From Paenibacillus sp. ACRRY (GTDB taxonomy: Bacteria > Bacillota > Bacilli > Paenibacillales > Paenibacillaceae): a DNA stretch of 64,000 nucleotides. The stretch spans positions 248,001-312,000 of the forward strand of contig NZ_JAKRNM010000004.1 in the NCBI RefSeq assembly GCF_022346995.1, written 5' to 3'. Below are positions 35,421 to 44,138 of this stretch, piece after piece (positions within the stretch are counted from its first letter, which is position 1; each line of letters opens with the position of its first letter). Both the position numbers and the translations under genes were made by a program. The notes beneath the pieces were generated by a model. That model was not told the origin of the DNA. It made no database searches and was given only the letters and a program-made list of their open reading frames with translations.

Positions 35421-36710
35421 ATGACGACACAACCATTACAACTGATCCAGTCCGCAGAAGGCCAAGCATTGCTTGCTCAAATGTACGGACAGCAGCAGGT
35501 CGAGGAACAGACTGCACGTTACACGAAGCTAAATGCTACCTTTGAAGAGTACTTTGGTGTACAAGAGGGCAGCAAATTGTTTAGCGCGGCAGGACGCAGT
35601 GAGATTGGTGGTAACCATACAGACCATAACCATGGCAAGGTACTGGCAGGCAGCATTACACTGGATACGATTGCAGTGGCGGCACCAACCACGGAATCTG
35701 TGATTACCTTTTATTCGGAAGGTTATGACAAGAAATATGTAATCGATCTCACAGATCTGACGCCGAAGGCAGAAGACGACGGTACGACGGCGTTGATTCG
35801 CGGTATGGCTGCAGGATTCGGAGAGTTTGGATACAAGGTAGGCGGCTTCCAGGCGTACATCTCCAGTAACGTGTTCTCGGCATCGGGTCTAAGCTCGTCG
35901 GCTTCATTCGAGATGCTGATCTGTACGATTCTGAATCATTTCTACAACGAAGGATCACTGGATGTTGTAGTGATGTCCAAGATTGGTCAGTATGCGGAAA
36001 ACCAATATTGGAATAAACCGTCCGGTCTGCTGGATCAGATGGCTTGTGCTTATGGTGGTCTGATCGCGATTGATTTTGCGAACCCGGCTGAGCCTGTCAT
36101 TGAACCTGTGCAATGGGATTTCCAACAGAATGGCTACTCCTTGGTGATTGTAAATACAGGCGGAAACCATGCCGATCTGACCGAAGATTACGCTGCTGTT
36201 CCGTATGAGATGAGAGCGGTTGCTCAGGCGCTGGGCCAAGAGTATGTTCGAGAGATTACAGCCGAGAACATCTACGCGAACCTCAAGCAGGTCCGTGAAG
36301 CTGCGGGAGATCGTGCGGTGCTGCGTGCACTTCACTTCCTGGAGGAGAATAACCGGGTAGATGGCCAGGTGCAGGCACTGCGGGATGGACGCTTTGCAGA
36401 CTTCCTGAATTTGATTACAGCGTCAGGAAACTCGTCCTGGAAGTGGCTCCAGAATGTATATCAGAGTGGTTCCGTGAAGGAGCAGGAGATTGGGATTGCG
36501 CTGGCACTGACCGAAAACTATCTGCAAAACCTGGGCGATGGTGCCTGCCGTATACACGGTGGTGGATTCGCAGGAGTTATCCTGACGATTCTTCCAAACG
36601 ACAAAGTCGAGGAGTACATGTCCTGGATGCATGGCATGCTGGAAACGCCAATTATTGTCGTTAACGTGCGTGCACAGGGTGCAGTATGCCTGAACGAACT
36701 GATCAGCTAG
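35421..36710 (+). CDS. galK: Galactokinase
   Basis: 429 residues, GHMP kinase phosphorylating galactose at C1 in the Leloir pathway. The galactokinase signature is seen as GRSEIGGNHTDHNHG (about 57-71), the Firmicute variant. The ATP loop follows in SSNVFSASGLSSSASFE (about 151-167), and the C-terminal GGGFAG (about 376) is motif 3. GGAGGAGTAG precedes the ATG. No galE or galT neighbour is present, so the rest of the pathway is elsewhere. Confidence 0.93.
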   Translation: MTTQPLQLIQSAEGQALLAQMYGQQQVEEQTARYTKLNATFEEYFGVQEGSKLFSAAGRSEIGGNHTDHNHGKVLAGSITLDTIAVAAPTTESVITFYSEGYDKKYVIDLTDLTPKAEDDGTTALIRGMAAGFGEFGYKVGGFQAYISSNVFSASGLSSSASFEMLICTILNHFYNEGSLDVVVMSKIGQYAENQYWNKPSGLLDQMACAYGGLIAIDFANPAEPVIEPVQWDFQQNGYSLVIVNTGGNHADLTEDYAAVPYEMRAVAQALGQEYVREITAENIYANLKQVREAAGDRAVLRALHFLEENNRVDGQVQALRDGRFADFLNLITASGNSSWKWLQNVYQSGSVKEQEIGIALALTENYLQNLGDGACRIHGGGFAGVILTILPNDKVEEYMSWMHGMLETPIIVVNVRAQGAVCLNELIS

Positions 36711-36785
36711 GCGTGTAAAGTCATTCTTGCTTTAAGCTATGGCAGCATGCAAGGCTTCGAACATATAACAGCTATTCCTACAGTG

Positions 36786-36834
36786 AGCGGTTCTCAACCT
36801 TGACTTTTGGTCATGGTAAAGGGACCGCTTTTTT
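36786..36834 (+). terminator. Terminator after galK
   Basis: AGCGGT (36786-36791) pairs with ACCGCT (36824-36829), inner CCTTGAC against GTCATGG, T run 36829-36834. Confidence 0.65.
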
Positions 36835-36916
36835 GCTTTTCATGAATAGGCGAGATAGCCGGGGTAAAGGACATGTGATATGCTCGGGTATAATGAAAAT
36901 CTCGGAGGAACGTGTA

Positions 36917-38557
36917 ATGATTCCAACCATGTACGAATTGCATCATGCCTGCATCGCCGCCGATTCGGGGACGATCTATCCGGTCCGCATGAACGTGGAA
37001 CATCCAACGCTGATCTTCCCGATGTCGGAAACGGTAATTCGTTTGAACGAGCGTGAGTATCATGTGGGGAGTGGAAAATGCCTCTTTTTACATCCTACAC
37101 AAGCTGAACTGTGTCTTGAACCAACCGTACCTGAAGACGCGAAAACCATCTATATGGTGACATTCGATAGATATCAGCTTGTAGAACAGAAGGCAACCTT
37201 CATTCGGTATGAGCTGAGCAATGAGCAATTGCCGGAAGAAGGGGGTATATTTAAATTTTCACGTCAATGGCTTGGGCAGCTGCAGGAGCTAGTGGAACGG
37301 GCGATGAATGCCGCTGTCCCTGAACGACACTGGCGTGTAAGCACGTTATTGAATGAGCTGCTCCATGGCCTTTTCGCTCACTGGAGCGACGCGGAAGGGC
37401 AATACATCGAGGACATGACCATCAAGCAAATCTGTACATATATGCAGCAACATCTTAATAAGGATCTGAATCGGTCTGATCTTGCCCGCATGACGGGATT
37501 CAATCCCAGTTATTTTTCTTCACTGTTTCGCAAAGAAACCGGTTGGAGCTTCGGAGATTATCTGAACCGTCTTCGTCTTGACGAAGCCAAGCGTCTTCTG
37601 CTTACAACGACGGGTTCCTTACAGGATATTGCCTTTAGGGCAGGCTTCTCGGACAGTTCATATCTGAGTAAAACGTTCAAAAGGCATGTCCACATTACGC
37701 CGACGGCGTTTCGAAACCTGAAGGAGACGAACCGAATTGCTGCCTTGCAATTTGTCGGGGCTTTGCTGTCTATTGGATTAACTCCGGTCATCACCACACA
37801 GGAGGTTGCAGGTTCATCACGGCTGCTCGAAGAAGATCTGCAGGAGAGCGTCATCACGGACAATCCGGAAATGTTGGATCAATTAAGAGAAGTGGGGCCG
37901 GATCTCATTCTTGCACCCACGTATTTCTACCATTTTCCCGATGTCATCAGAGAGCTGGAGCAAATTGCTCCCGTCATCATGCTGGAATGGGGCAAAATGG
38001 ACAAGCTGGAGGAAGTGCTGCAGGTAGGCAGTTTGTTCGGCCGAGAACAGGAAGCCAGGTTATGGATCGCCCATTACAAGGAGAGGGTGAGTGCAGCCCG
38101 CAGCTTGCTCGAGCACTACCTTTTGCCTGGACAGACGGTTGGGATCTATGAACTGAATTATGATCAGCGCTGGCTAATGCCGCATGACAAGGTTCGCTCT
38201 GCGTACAATCTCTACCGTGCCTTGGAAGTTACTCCGCCGGCCCGAATCCAGACTGAGGTGCTGGACCAGAACAGGCCGATATTTATTCAGGAAGAGGACA
38301 TGCCTGAGTATGCTGCGGACCATATGTTTGTGATTTTGCCGGAGCTGCATTATGGATATGATCTGGAGAAGCTGTTATCTCGTCAGGTCTGGCGACAGCT
38401 CGTCATGGAACGTGGATGCCGGGTGTATCCGCTGATATTGAATGAATTTTGGATGGATGAGGGAGTATCACTGGAGAAGCAGCTGGAAGTTCTGGTTGAA
38501 CGACTGACGAATGAAGCTGCAAGCCAACCATTATACATGGGACAAACCCAACCATAA
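36917..38557 (+). CDS. AraC-family regulator fused to a siderophore-binding domain (Btr/YbbB-like)
   Basis: 546 residues. N-terminal cupin-like sensor (about 1-150), AraC HTH pair (about 167-266, with LARMTGFNPSYFSSLFRKET and DIAFRAGFSDSSYL), then a FecCD/FeuA-type periplasmic-binding fold (about 275-540, LQFVGALLSIGLTPV). Bacillus Btr has the same order and activates siderophore uptake when bound to its ligand. ATG 36917 is chosen for CGGAGGAA upstream. The next gene is a Fur-controlled siderophore-binding lipoprotein, matching this role. Confidence 0.85.
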   Translation: MIPTMYELHHACIAADSGTIYPVRMNVEHPTLIFPMSETVIRLNEREYHVGSGKCLFLHPTQAELCLEPTVPEDAKTIYMVTFDRYQLVEQKATFIRYELSNEQLPEEGGIFKFSRQWLGQLQELVERAMNAAVPERHWRVSTLLNELLHGLFAHWSDAEGQYIEDMTIKQICTYMQQHLNKDLNRSDLARMTGFNPSYFSSLFRKETGWSFGDYLNRLRLDEAKRLLLTTTGSLQDIAFRAGFSDSSYLSKTFKRHVHITPTAFRNLKETNRIAALQFVGALLSIGLTPVITTQEVAGSSRLLEEDLQESVITDNPEMLDQLREVGPDLILAPTYFYHFPDVIRELEQIAPVIMLEWGKMDKLEEVLQVGSLFGREQEARLWIAHYKERVSAARSLLEHYLLPGQTVGIYELNYDQRWLMPHDKVRSAYNLYRALEVTPPARIQTEVLDQNRPIFIQEEDMPEYAADHMFVILPELHYGYDLEKLLSRQVWRQLVMERGCRVYPLILNEFWMDEGVSLEKQLEVLVERLTNEAASQPLYMGQTQP

Positions 38558-38561
38558 CACA

Positions 38562-38591
38562 TCGACATGGATTCTGCGGCATCGCTATAAT
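38562..38591 (+). promoter_or_regulatory. Promoter of the siderophore-binding lipoprotein gene
   Basis: TCGACA (38562-38567) and TATAAT (38586-38591), 18 bases apart; the Fur box lies just downstream of the expected start point. Confidence 0.45.
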
Positions 38592-38609
38592 AATGATTGT
38601 AATCGCGAA

Positions 38610-38624
38610 TGATAATCATTATTA
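38610..38624. promoter_or_regulatory. Fur box
   Basis: TGATAATCATTATTA, one mismatch from the symmetric Fur 7-1-7 core TGATAAT-N-ATTATCA. It lies 14 bases before the lipoprotein start codon. Confidence 0.75.
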
Positions 38625-38637
38625 ATCGGAGGGTGTT

Positions 38638-39678
38638 ATGCAGAGAAAAGGGTTATCCATGGTAAAAATGTTGTTCCTCATCTTATTGGTTGCGATGCTC
38701 GCAGCTTGTGGTACAACCAATACGGCAACAACTGGCACGGGGACAGAGACAGAGACGGTGTCCAGTGGAAATAATGAAGAACAAGCAGCAAGTGTGGAAG
38801 CAGAGGACACAGAATCTGCAACTCATGTGATTGATACGCCTAACGGTGAATTGGAGCTCCCCGTCAATCCTAAGCGTATTGTGGTGGATGGTTACCTGCC
38901 CAATCTGTTGTCACTTGGGGTAAAGCCGGTAGGCGCAACGAAGTGGGAACTGGAGAACAAAGTCATTCAGGACCAGATTGACGGCATTGCTGACATTGGT
39001 GAACGTTCCCTTGAGGCCATCTTGTCACTGGAGCCAGACCTCATTATTACGTGGGTTAATCCCGCAGCGGATGCACAGATTATTGAACAATATGAGAAAA
39101 TTGCACCAACACTCGTTATTCCGTATAACCATTTCCCGGATATTCATGAGAACATGCGTTATTTCGGAAGTGTATTTGGTAAAGAGGCGGAGGCCGAAGC
39201 ATGGCTTGCTGATCTGGATCAGGTTGCTGCGGATGCACGTGAACAGATTAAACCTTATATCACTCCAGAGGATACGTTTGCCTTGATGGGCGTGTTCGTT
39301 GCTGACAAAAACTTCTATGTTTACGGCAATGGAGGATACCGGGGAGGGGAAGCGATCTATACACATCTGCAGCTGAATCCACCGGAGAAGCAGCGCAACG
39401 AGATCATCGGCAAGGAAACGAACAGGCAGATTTCATACGAAGTCGTTGGCGAGTATGCGGGAGATTACATTTTCCTGGATCAGGGCGAGATGCTTCCGGA
39501 AGTATGGGGCAGTAATGAGGGCGTATGGAAGACGCTGGATGCGGTAAAAAACAATCGGGTGTTCCAGCTTGATCCGGACTTGTTCTGGGGGAACGATCCG
39601 ATCTCGCTGAAACTTCAGATTCAAGAGATTGCGAAGATGATTGTGGAACGTGAGCAATCGAATCAGAAGAATAAATAA
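38638..39678 (+). CDS. Iron-siderophore ABC transporter substrate-binding lipoprotein
   Basis: 346 residues, lipobox LAAC near residue 23 with start ATG 38638 (CGGAGGG upstream); an in-frame ATG 21 bases on is possible. Type III (FecB/FepB) binding fold with typical segments: RIVVDGYLPNLLSLGVKPVG, LEAILSLEPDLIITW, and a C-terminal PISLKLQIQEIAKMI. It captures ferric siderophore outside the cell for an ABC importer. No permease or ATPase gene follows, so it uses one encoded elsewhere. Fur box and AraC partner upstream indicate iron regulation. Confidence 0.88.
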   Translation: MQRKGLSMVKMLFLILLVAMLAACGTTNTATTGTGTETETVSSGNNEEQAASVEAEDTESATHVIDTPNGELELPVNPKRIVVDGYLPNLLSLGVKPVGATKWELENKVIQDQIDGIADIGERSLEAILSLEPDLIITWVNPAADAQIIEQYEKIAPTLVIPYNHFPDIHENMRYFGSVFGKEAEAEAWLADLDQVAADAREQIKPYITPEDTFALMGVFVADKNFYVYGNGGYRGGEAIYTHLQLNPPEKQRNEIIGKETNRQISYEVVGEYAGDYIFLDQGEMLPEVWGSNEGVWKTLDAVKNNRVFQLDPDLFWGNDPISLKLQIQEIAKMIVEREQSNQKNK

Positions 39679-39692
39679 GTACGTTAAACCAA

Positions 39693-39715
39693 GTCCGGGC
39701 GAACCCGGGCTTTTT
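39693..39715 (+). terminator. Terminator after the siderophore-binding lipoprotein gene
   Basis: GTCCGGG-CGAA-CCCGGGC (39693-39710) followed by TTTTT. Confidence 0.8.
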
Positions 39716-39868
39716 GAGTTATTCTATTTTCGACTAAGTCCAAACATTGAAGGTGGTTTGCGTGTTGATTAGATAGAGGGTTAGAAACGACGGGCCGATA
39801 CTGAGAGGAGATTTAACGTGTAACAACGAGCTATTTCAGTATGCTTTGATATGGGGAGGGTATGAAGG

Positions 39869-40150
39869 ATGACTACAACCACAGTGATAGAGCCTAAAGA
39901 GGAACAATTATATGAAGAGTTGAGGCGTGAACTGGAAGATGTAGAGGACAGCGAGCAGAGGCAAAGAGTCCTGAATCGCATGATTAGACAGCTCAAGTTC
40001 GCCAAATGGCGAAAAGAACGAATGCACAAGTTCGATACCTACTTCCAAAATGTAAAACCGGTAACACTTTGGGTGGTTTTAGCGACGGGGGCACTTACGC
40101 CAGTACTGTTATTTAGCATGTTCATATGGGTGTCGCTGTGGTTGGAATGA
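39869..40150 (+). CDS. Small protein with coiled coil and one membrane helix
   Basis: 93 residues. A Glu-rich helical N-terminus (about 7-50) is followed by one or two hydrophobic turns, WVVLATGALTPVLLFSMFIW (about 68-87). Probably inner-face coiled coil with C-terminal tail anchor. The ribosome site is GGGGAGGGTATGAAGG. Followed by an 11-bp perfect hairpin at 40179-40222. Function unknown. Confidence 0.6.
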   Translation: MTTTTVIEPKEEQLYEELRRELEDVEDSEQRQRVLNRMIRQLKFAKWRKERMHKFDTYFQNVKPVTLWVVLATGALTPVLLFSMFIWVSLWLE

Positions 40151-40178
40151 GATTGAATCATAGAGGTTAATTACCTTG

Positions 40179-40222
40179 TAGGCTACTGCCGCAACAATCC
40201 TTGAAATTAGCGCAGTAGCCTA
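40179..40222 (+). terminator. Hairpin after the 93-aa protein gene
   Basis: TAGGCTACTGC (40179-40189) and GCAGTAGCCTA (40212-40222), perfect; no T run. Confidence 0.45.
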
Positions 40223-40427
40223 AACATATTCATGCAAAAAACTAAAATTCTTCTGGTAACAACGTCCTATGATTTATAAAATGGCATGTTTAATACCTAA
40301 AATTTATAAAGACTTTTTACTCATTTATTACATGTCGTATACACGATACACAAAAGATGCACTATAATGATTCTACTTCTTTGGTAAAAAGAGGATGATC
40401 GTCAATCTATTAGGTCCTGTAATACAT

Positions 40428-40460
40428 AAAAAAAGAGCCATGTATTTCTACAAGGCCCTC
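40428..40460 (-). terminator. Terminator of the lipoprotein gene
   Basis: Read leftward, a GGGCC-TTGTA...TACA-GGCTC stem (40435-40460) is followed by TTTTTTT (40428-40434). Confidence 0.7.
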
Positions 40461-40487
40461 AGGGACAGTCTAAAATCTACATATACT

Positions 40488-40820
40488 TTAGTTATTTTTC
40501 TTATCAAGTAGTTCTTTCGGCACAACAGCTGTTTGGACTTCAAAAGTTTCATAATCTATTAGGATTGTGATTTCGGTATCTTTACTGTCTTTTACGTATC
40601 CGCTTAAACTTACATTGCGGCTAAGATCTTTCGGCATAAACTTATGGTCAGTAAACTCTACTTCTGTATTGTATTGATCTATAAAATATTGATGGCCGAT
40701 TTGAGTCGCTTCTTCTATAATTTTGTCTTCATTTGGCATAGTACCACATCCTCCCAATATAAGGGCTATTAATATGAAATTAATAGATATTAATTGAATT
40801 TTTTTAAAAATATTCTTCAA
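40488..40820 (-). CDS. Small lipoprotein, candidate immunity protein of the type VII lipase
   Basis: About 110 residues from TTG 40820. This start gives a textbook lipoprotein signal, MKNIFKKIQLISINFILIAL, ending in the lipobox LGGC (Cys25). AGGAGG abuts the TTG, closer than usual, so the exact start is uncertain. The mature part (~85 residues) is a small alpha+beta domain with QTAVVPKELL at the end, suggesting a cystatin-like fold. It is divergent from the lipase gene 73 bases away. In Staphylococcus aureus, the type VII lipase TslA is neutralised by the lipoprotein TilA; the size and location match, the family match is inferred. Confidence 0.6.
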   Translation of the reverse strand: MKNIFKKIQLISINFILIALILGGCGTMPNEDKIIEEATQIGHQYFIDQYNTEVEFTDHKFMPKDLSRNVSLSGYVKDSKDTEITILIDYETFEVQTAVVPKELLDKKNN

Positions 40821-40893
40821 CCTCCTATATATGTGAACTTGACACATTATAATATACTTTAACTTTTAAAATCAGTAAATACGAGGAGGCATT

Positions 40894-42255
40894 ATGGATA
40901 CTTATATTACTGACAAAACTTATAAGGAAATTTCTGAATTAGCCTATCTTGATTTAAAAGAAGGTGATTATCCGGATACTCTGGACTCGGCTAATTGGAA
41001 GGTGATTGAACCAGAAGGAGCAAAACTTCATCGAAGGTCTGGATTTGACGCAGTTGTTCTAAAAAATGATATAACTGATCAGATTGTTATCGGTTACCGA
41101 GGAACTGAACCAGAAGGGAAGTTTAAGGATAAATTTGCTGATTGGAAGACAGATGCCTTCGATGTTGTAGGTGGTAGAACTAGGAAACTCGAAGATGCTA
41201 TAACGGATCCGGAGCGCCATAATATCTTTAAAAATAGCCCCTTTAAACTCATCAAAGATAACATGGATTGGGAAAATAATCAGTTTCACCAGGCTGAAGA
41301 ATTGTATGAGACCGTACAGTTGGCATATCCTAATTCAGATATTTCATTAACTGGTCATTCCTTGGGTGGTGGTTTAGCTCAGTATGTGGCTGCTCGTCAT
41401 GATGTTTCTGGCATGACTTATAGTGCTCCAAGTGTAATGAATTTACTGGATGATGTAAGTTTGGCTAAGGTGAATGAAGGCCAATTCGATAACAAAATGG
41501 TTAATGTTGTCCATCCCAACGATTCTGTGGGGGCAGGAGGTATAAGTGAATATGAGAGGCATGTAGGGCTTACAGTGTATAAAGGGCAGGATTTTGACAC
41601 CGCGAATGCGATGTATCAGAACTGGAAGTTTCATCTTCAGTTAAAGATACCCTTTCAACCTCTGGGTGCGGGCTCACCAATGTTAGTCCATGATGTGGGA
41701 ATAGATGTGGATCTAGACAAGCTACAGATTGGAAATATCTATAGACTAATTGATTCGTTCTCGAAGGATGAAGGCAAGGGATACCATTCCATGAAGCAGT
41801 ATGAATTTGATGAGAACGGAAACCTTGTTGGCCCTCTTATAGACCGAAGTACAGGAGAGACGCTCGGTATTTCTCCAAGATGGACTGCTCATCAGGAAGC
41901 GTTGTCTGCACTCTCCAATTTGATGTCTGGTGTAGTGGCACCTTTTGTGTCGGCTGCTATCGGAAATGTTGGTGGAAAAGGCGGCGGCAAGATTCAATTA
42001 ACACCGGAAGAGTTAGCGCAATCTGCCCGGGAAATGAGGCTGAGTTTAAGTGGTTTCTCTAATGATGCTCAGGCTTCCATTCAGATGTTTCAGACACATA
42101 TTTCAACGAGCGAAAGCCAATCTTTCACACCTATCGCCTATAATGCAACAGCTACGCTACAACGAATCAATCGATGGTATCAGGAATCGATCAGTGAAAT
42201 TGCAGATTATATTGAACGGAAAAGAGAGGATTTTGTAATTGCAGACCAACAGTAA
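40894..42255 (+). CDS. Type VII-secreted lipase effector of reverse architecture (TslA-like)
   Basis: 453 residues, no signal peptide. The N-terminal half is an alpha/beta hydrolase of the class 3 lipase/Mbeg1-like type. IVIGYRGTEP supplies the oxyanion side, and the nucleophile elbow is TGHSLGGGLAQYVAARH with S156; a catalytic Asp (VHPNDSVG) and a following His are plausible. The C-terminal ~100 residues are helical (LTPEELAQSAREM ... NRWYQESISEIADYIERKRE), like an LXG/WXG-type targeting domain. Most LXG toxins put the targeting domain first; here it is last, as in TslA. The WXG100-like gene 37 bases downstream fits a targeting partner. GAGGAGGC precedes the ATG. Confidence 0.82.
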   Translation: MDTYITDKTYKEISELAYLDLKEGDYPDTLDSANWKVIEPEGAKLHRRSGFDAVVLKNDITDQIVIGYRGTEPEGKFKDKFADWKTDAFDVVGGRTRKLEDAITDPERHNIFKNSPFKLIKDNMDWENNQFHQAEELYETVQLAYPNSDISLTGHSLGGGLAQYVAARHDVSGMTYSAPSVMNLLDDVSLAKVNEGQFDNKMVNVVHPNDSVGAGGISEYERHVGLTVYKGQDFDTANAMYQNWKFHLQLKIPFQPLGAGSPMLVHDVGIDVDLDKLQIGNIYRLIDSFSKDEGKGYHSMKQYEFDENGNLVGPLIDRSTGETLGISPRWTAHQEALSALSNLMSGVVAPFVSAAIGNVGGKGGGKIQLTPEELAQSAREMRLSLSGFSNDAQASIQMFQTHISTSESQSFTPIAYNATATLQRINRWYQESISEIADYIERKREDFVIADQQ

Positions 42256-42291
42256 TTCAGAATATATAAGGGATAACAGGAGGCAACGGGA

Positions 42292-42588
42292 ATGGGGAGA
42301 ATATCCGTATCCTTGTCGGATTTAAGAAGAGCTGTTCAGCAATGTGAACAGTTACAACAGCGGCTCATGCAACAAGAGCAGAAAATGCGCTCTATTCATG
42401 GGCGATTGCAGCAGGACTGGGTAGGGACCTCCGCAACGGAGTTGACCTATAAAATGCAGTCTTTTGTTGAAGGGGCATCTGCAAAACTGTCTGAGCTTGA
42501 AGCACATAAAGAGGAACTGAAGCGCTATATTCGCAAGATGGAAGAAGCAGATCGGGAAGAAAGAAGAGAACGGCGAATGTCTCACTAA
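42292..42588 (+). CDS. WXG100-like partner of the lipase effector
   Basis: 98 residues forming two helices around a WVG turn (W43-V44-G45), the WXG100/Esx pattern. The C-terminus is very charged (EEADREERRERRMSH). Position right after the lipase gene suggests a small helical partner such as the TlaA proteins, which bind the targeting domain and deliver the toxin to the type VII machine. AGGAGG lies before the ATG at 42292. Confidence 0.75.
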   Translation: MGRISVSLSDLRRAVQQCEQLQQRLMQQEQKMRSIHGRLQQDWVGTSATELTYKMQSFVEGASAKLSELEAHKEELKRYIRKMEEADREERRERRMSH

Positions 42589-42614
42589 GGAGAAACAAAA
42601 GGTAACACAAGGAA

Positions 42615-42655
42615 TAGTTAGAGTCGGAAAGATCATATTCTTCCGAATCTAACTA
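42615..42655. terminator. Bidirectional terminator between the WXG gene and convergent lipoprotein gene
   Basis: TAGTTAGAGTCGGAA (42615-42629) with TTCCGAATCTAACTA (42641-42655), 15 bp with one mismatch. Confidence 0.75.
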
Positions 42656-42663
42656 TTGTTGTT

Positions 42664-43206
42664 TTACTTCCCAATCATGGTGTCTGGGGTATTCCTGTTC
42701 ATGTTTTGGATCTGATTTTGAACATAATCATGATAATCACGGAAGCTGCTGATATGTTGGAGAGCATCAGTTTTGGAAGACTGGATTTTAATTTTCTCAC
42801 TTCCCTGGTTGTCTTTCATCTGTGCCACCACGCTTTTGGAACCTTGAATATCACCGGACATTTCCTGGATTCGTTGTAATAATGCAGGATGGCCTTCGTG
42901 TTGAAGCATTTCCGCGAGAGGTCTCATCTCTTCAAGCTTTTGACTTGAGCGCTCCAGAGTTGTCATAACCTTATCGCTATCTGTTGTTGCGCTTAGCGAT
43001 ACCATTCGGTGTATGTGATCTTTCTCCATTCGCTCCAATGCTTCCAGATGTGAAGCTTCCAGTCTCTTCGGATCAGACCAGCTTTCCGTTTGAACGTCGT
43101 TGTTTTGCTGTGGAGAAGCAGAATTGGTATTGTTATTTCCACAACCCCAGATGAGGGCAGAGCAAGCAAAAATGGTACCAAAGGCAAGGATACGCTTTAA
43201 ATTCAT
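42664..43206 (-). CDS. Lipoprotein, hypothetical
   Basis: 180 residues, lipobox WGC near residue 22 (IFACSALIWGCGNN). The mature part is a polar helical domain rich in His, Glu and Ser (e.g. LEALERMEKDHIHRM), possibly a coiled coil. ATG 43206 has TAAGGAGTG upstream; an earlier in-frame ATG does not. Related lipoproteins are common in Paenibacillus, function unknown. Confidence 0.68.
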   Translation of the reverse strand: MNLKRILAFGTIFACSALIWGCGNNNTNSASPQQNNDVQTESWSDPKRLEASHLEALERMEKDHIHRMVSLSATTDSDKVMTTLERSSQKLEEMRPLAEMLQHEGHPALLQRIQEMSGDIQGSKSVVAQMKDNQGSEKIKIQSSKTDALQHISSFRDYHDYVQNQIQNMNRNTPDTMIGK

Positions 43207-43373
43207 TGTTTCACTCCTTATATAAATTTCCATTTGGTAGTATGAGTCGATTTCTGGTAATTATGCATGGAATCAAGTAGGAAGTCGGATTAGTGTTTAA
43301 TGAAGATCACGACATTAACCTAATGTTGCATATTCCGAATACTAATAATGAATGAAGGTGAAATTTAACTGCG

Positions 43374-43730
43374 ATGCACATCTATAACAATCCGATTTGG
43401 CGCTGGACCTTTACGCTGCTGTATCCCGCCATTATTTTCATCTTTCAGAGCTGGGGACCCATATTGGAATCATGGGCGGGTCCCATTATCTTTGTTGCTT
43501 TATTTTGCTTTCTGTGGAGCGGGATTGAGGAGATGTTCATCTCGACAGGGCTGACCTGGTTTGTGGCAATCCCGTGCTGGTGGTATTTTATTGAGCGTCC
43601 GAAGCCGTCTTTCGGTGCGGAGAATTTTGCGGCACATTTATGGTTAATTGTCATGATATATATCGTTTTCGTGCTCATTCCTCAGGCGCTGATCCTTACC
43701 ACTCGTCTGCGGATCATGGATTATTATTAA
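43374..43730 (+). CDS. Small membrane protein
   Basis: 118 residues with three to four predicted membrane helices (about 10-28, 36-52, 60-72, 88-110) and several Trp. Starts with a tolerable ribosome site (GAAGGTG). It precedes an amber-interrupted gene and another membrane protein on the same strand, possibly one operon. Function unknown. Confidence 0.6.
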   Translation: MHIYNNPIWRWTFTLLYPAIIFIFQSWGPILESWAGPIIFVALFCFLWSGIEEMFISTGLTWFVAIPCWWYFIERPKPSFGAENFAAHLWLIVMIYIVFVLIPQALILTTRLRIMDYY

Positions 43731-43782
43731 GAAGTGATGGGAAAGTTACATCGCGTTTCAACTTAAGGGAGGAGGGGGACAT

Positions 43783-44133
43783 ATGGAACGTAAAAAGAAA
43801 CGGGGAGCATATGTCGCGTTGTATGCTTTGGTACTCGCAGGGCTCCTGCTTTTGATCCGTTCATGCGCTCCATAGGACATCGATTCCATGCTAAGCGAGA
43901 ATGACATTCATTCAGACCAGGTAATGGTTGTAACCCCCATAGATTCACGAACTCATCTGGTTTTATATCAGAATACCACTGCTGATGGCTTAGCATCCGG
44001 ATTGATTGAGCAAGAGCCAGAGAGGTTATGGTACGCCATAATTCAGCAGCCGACAACGGGGATACAGCTCGAGATACAGGGGTTGGACAATGGAGGCCAA
44101 GTGATCTACTCATCGCAGGAGAACGAAGATTAG
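43783..44133 (+). pseudogene. Membrane-anchored protein gene interrupted by an in-frame TAG
   Basis: ATG 43783 with GGAGGAGGGGG upstream starts a signal-anchor (KKKRGAYVALYALVLAGLLL then IRSCAP). A TAG at 43873-43875 interrupts the frame, which continues without shift to 44133 through a beta-rich domain (VMVVTPIDSRTHLVLYQNTT). Without the stop it would be a normal 116-residue N-terminally anchored protein. ATG 43888 could restart the downstream part but has no ribosome site. Either a recent nonsense mutation, a sequencing error, or readthrough. Confidence 0.65.
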
Positions 44134-44138
44134 GAGGA

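Larger units (their letters stand above)
40151..40487. other. 337-bp intergenic region with two hairpins
   Basis: Holds the 11-bp hairpin at 40179-40222 and, on the reverse strand, the terminator at 40428-40460 of the lipoprotein gene. No gene was seen. Confidence 0.5.
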
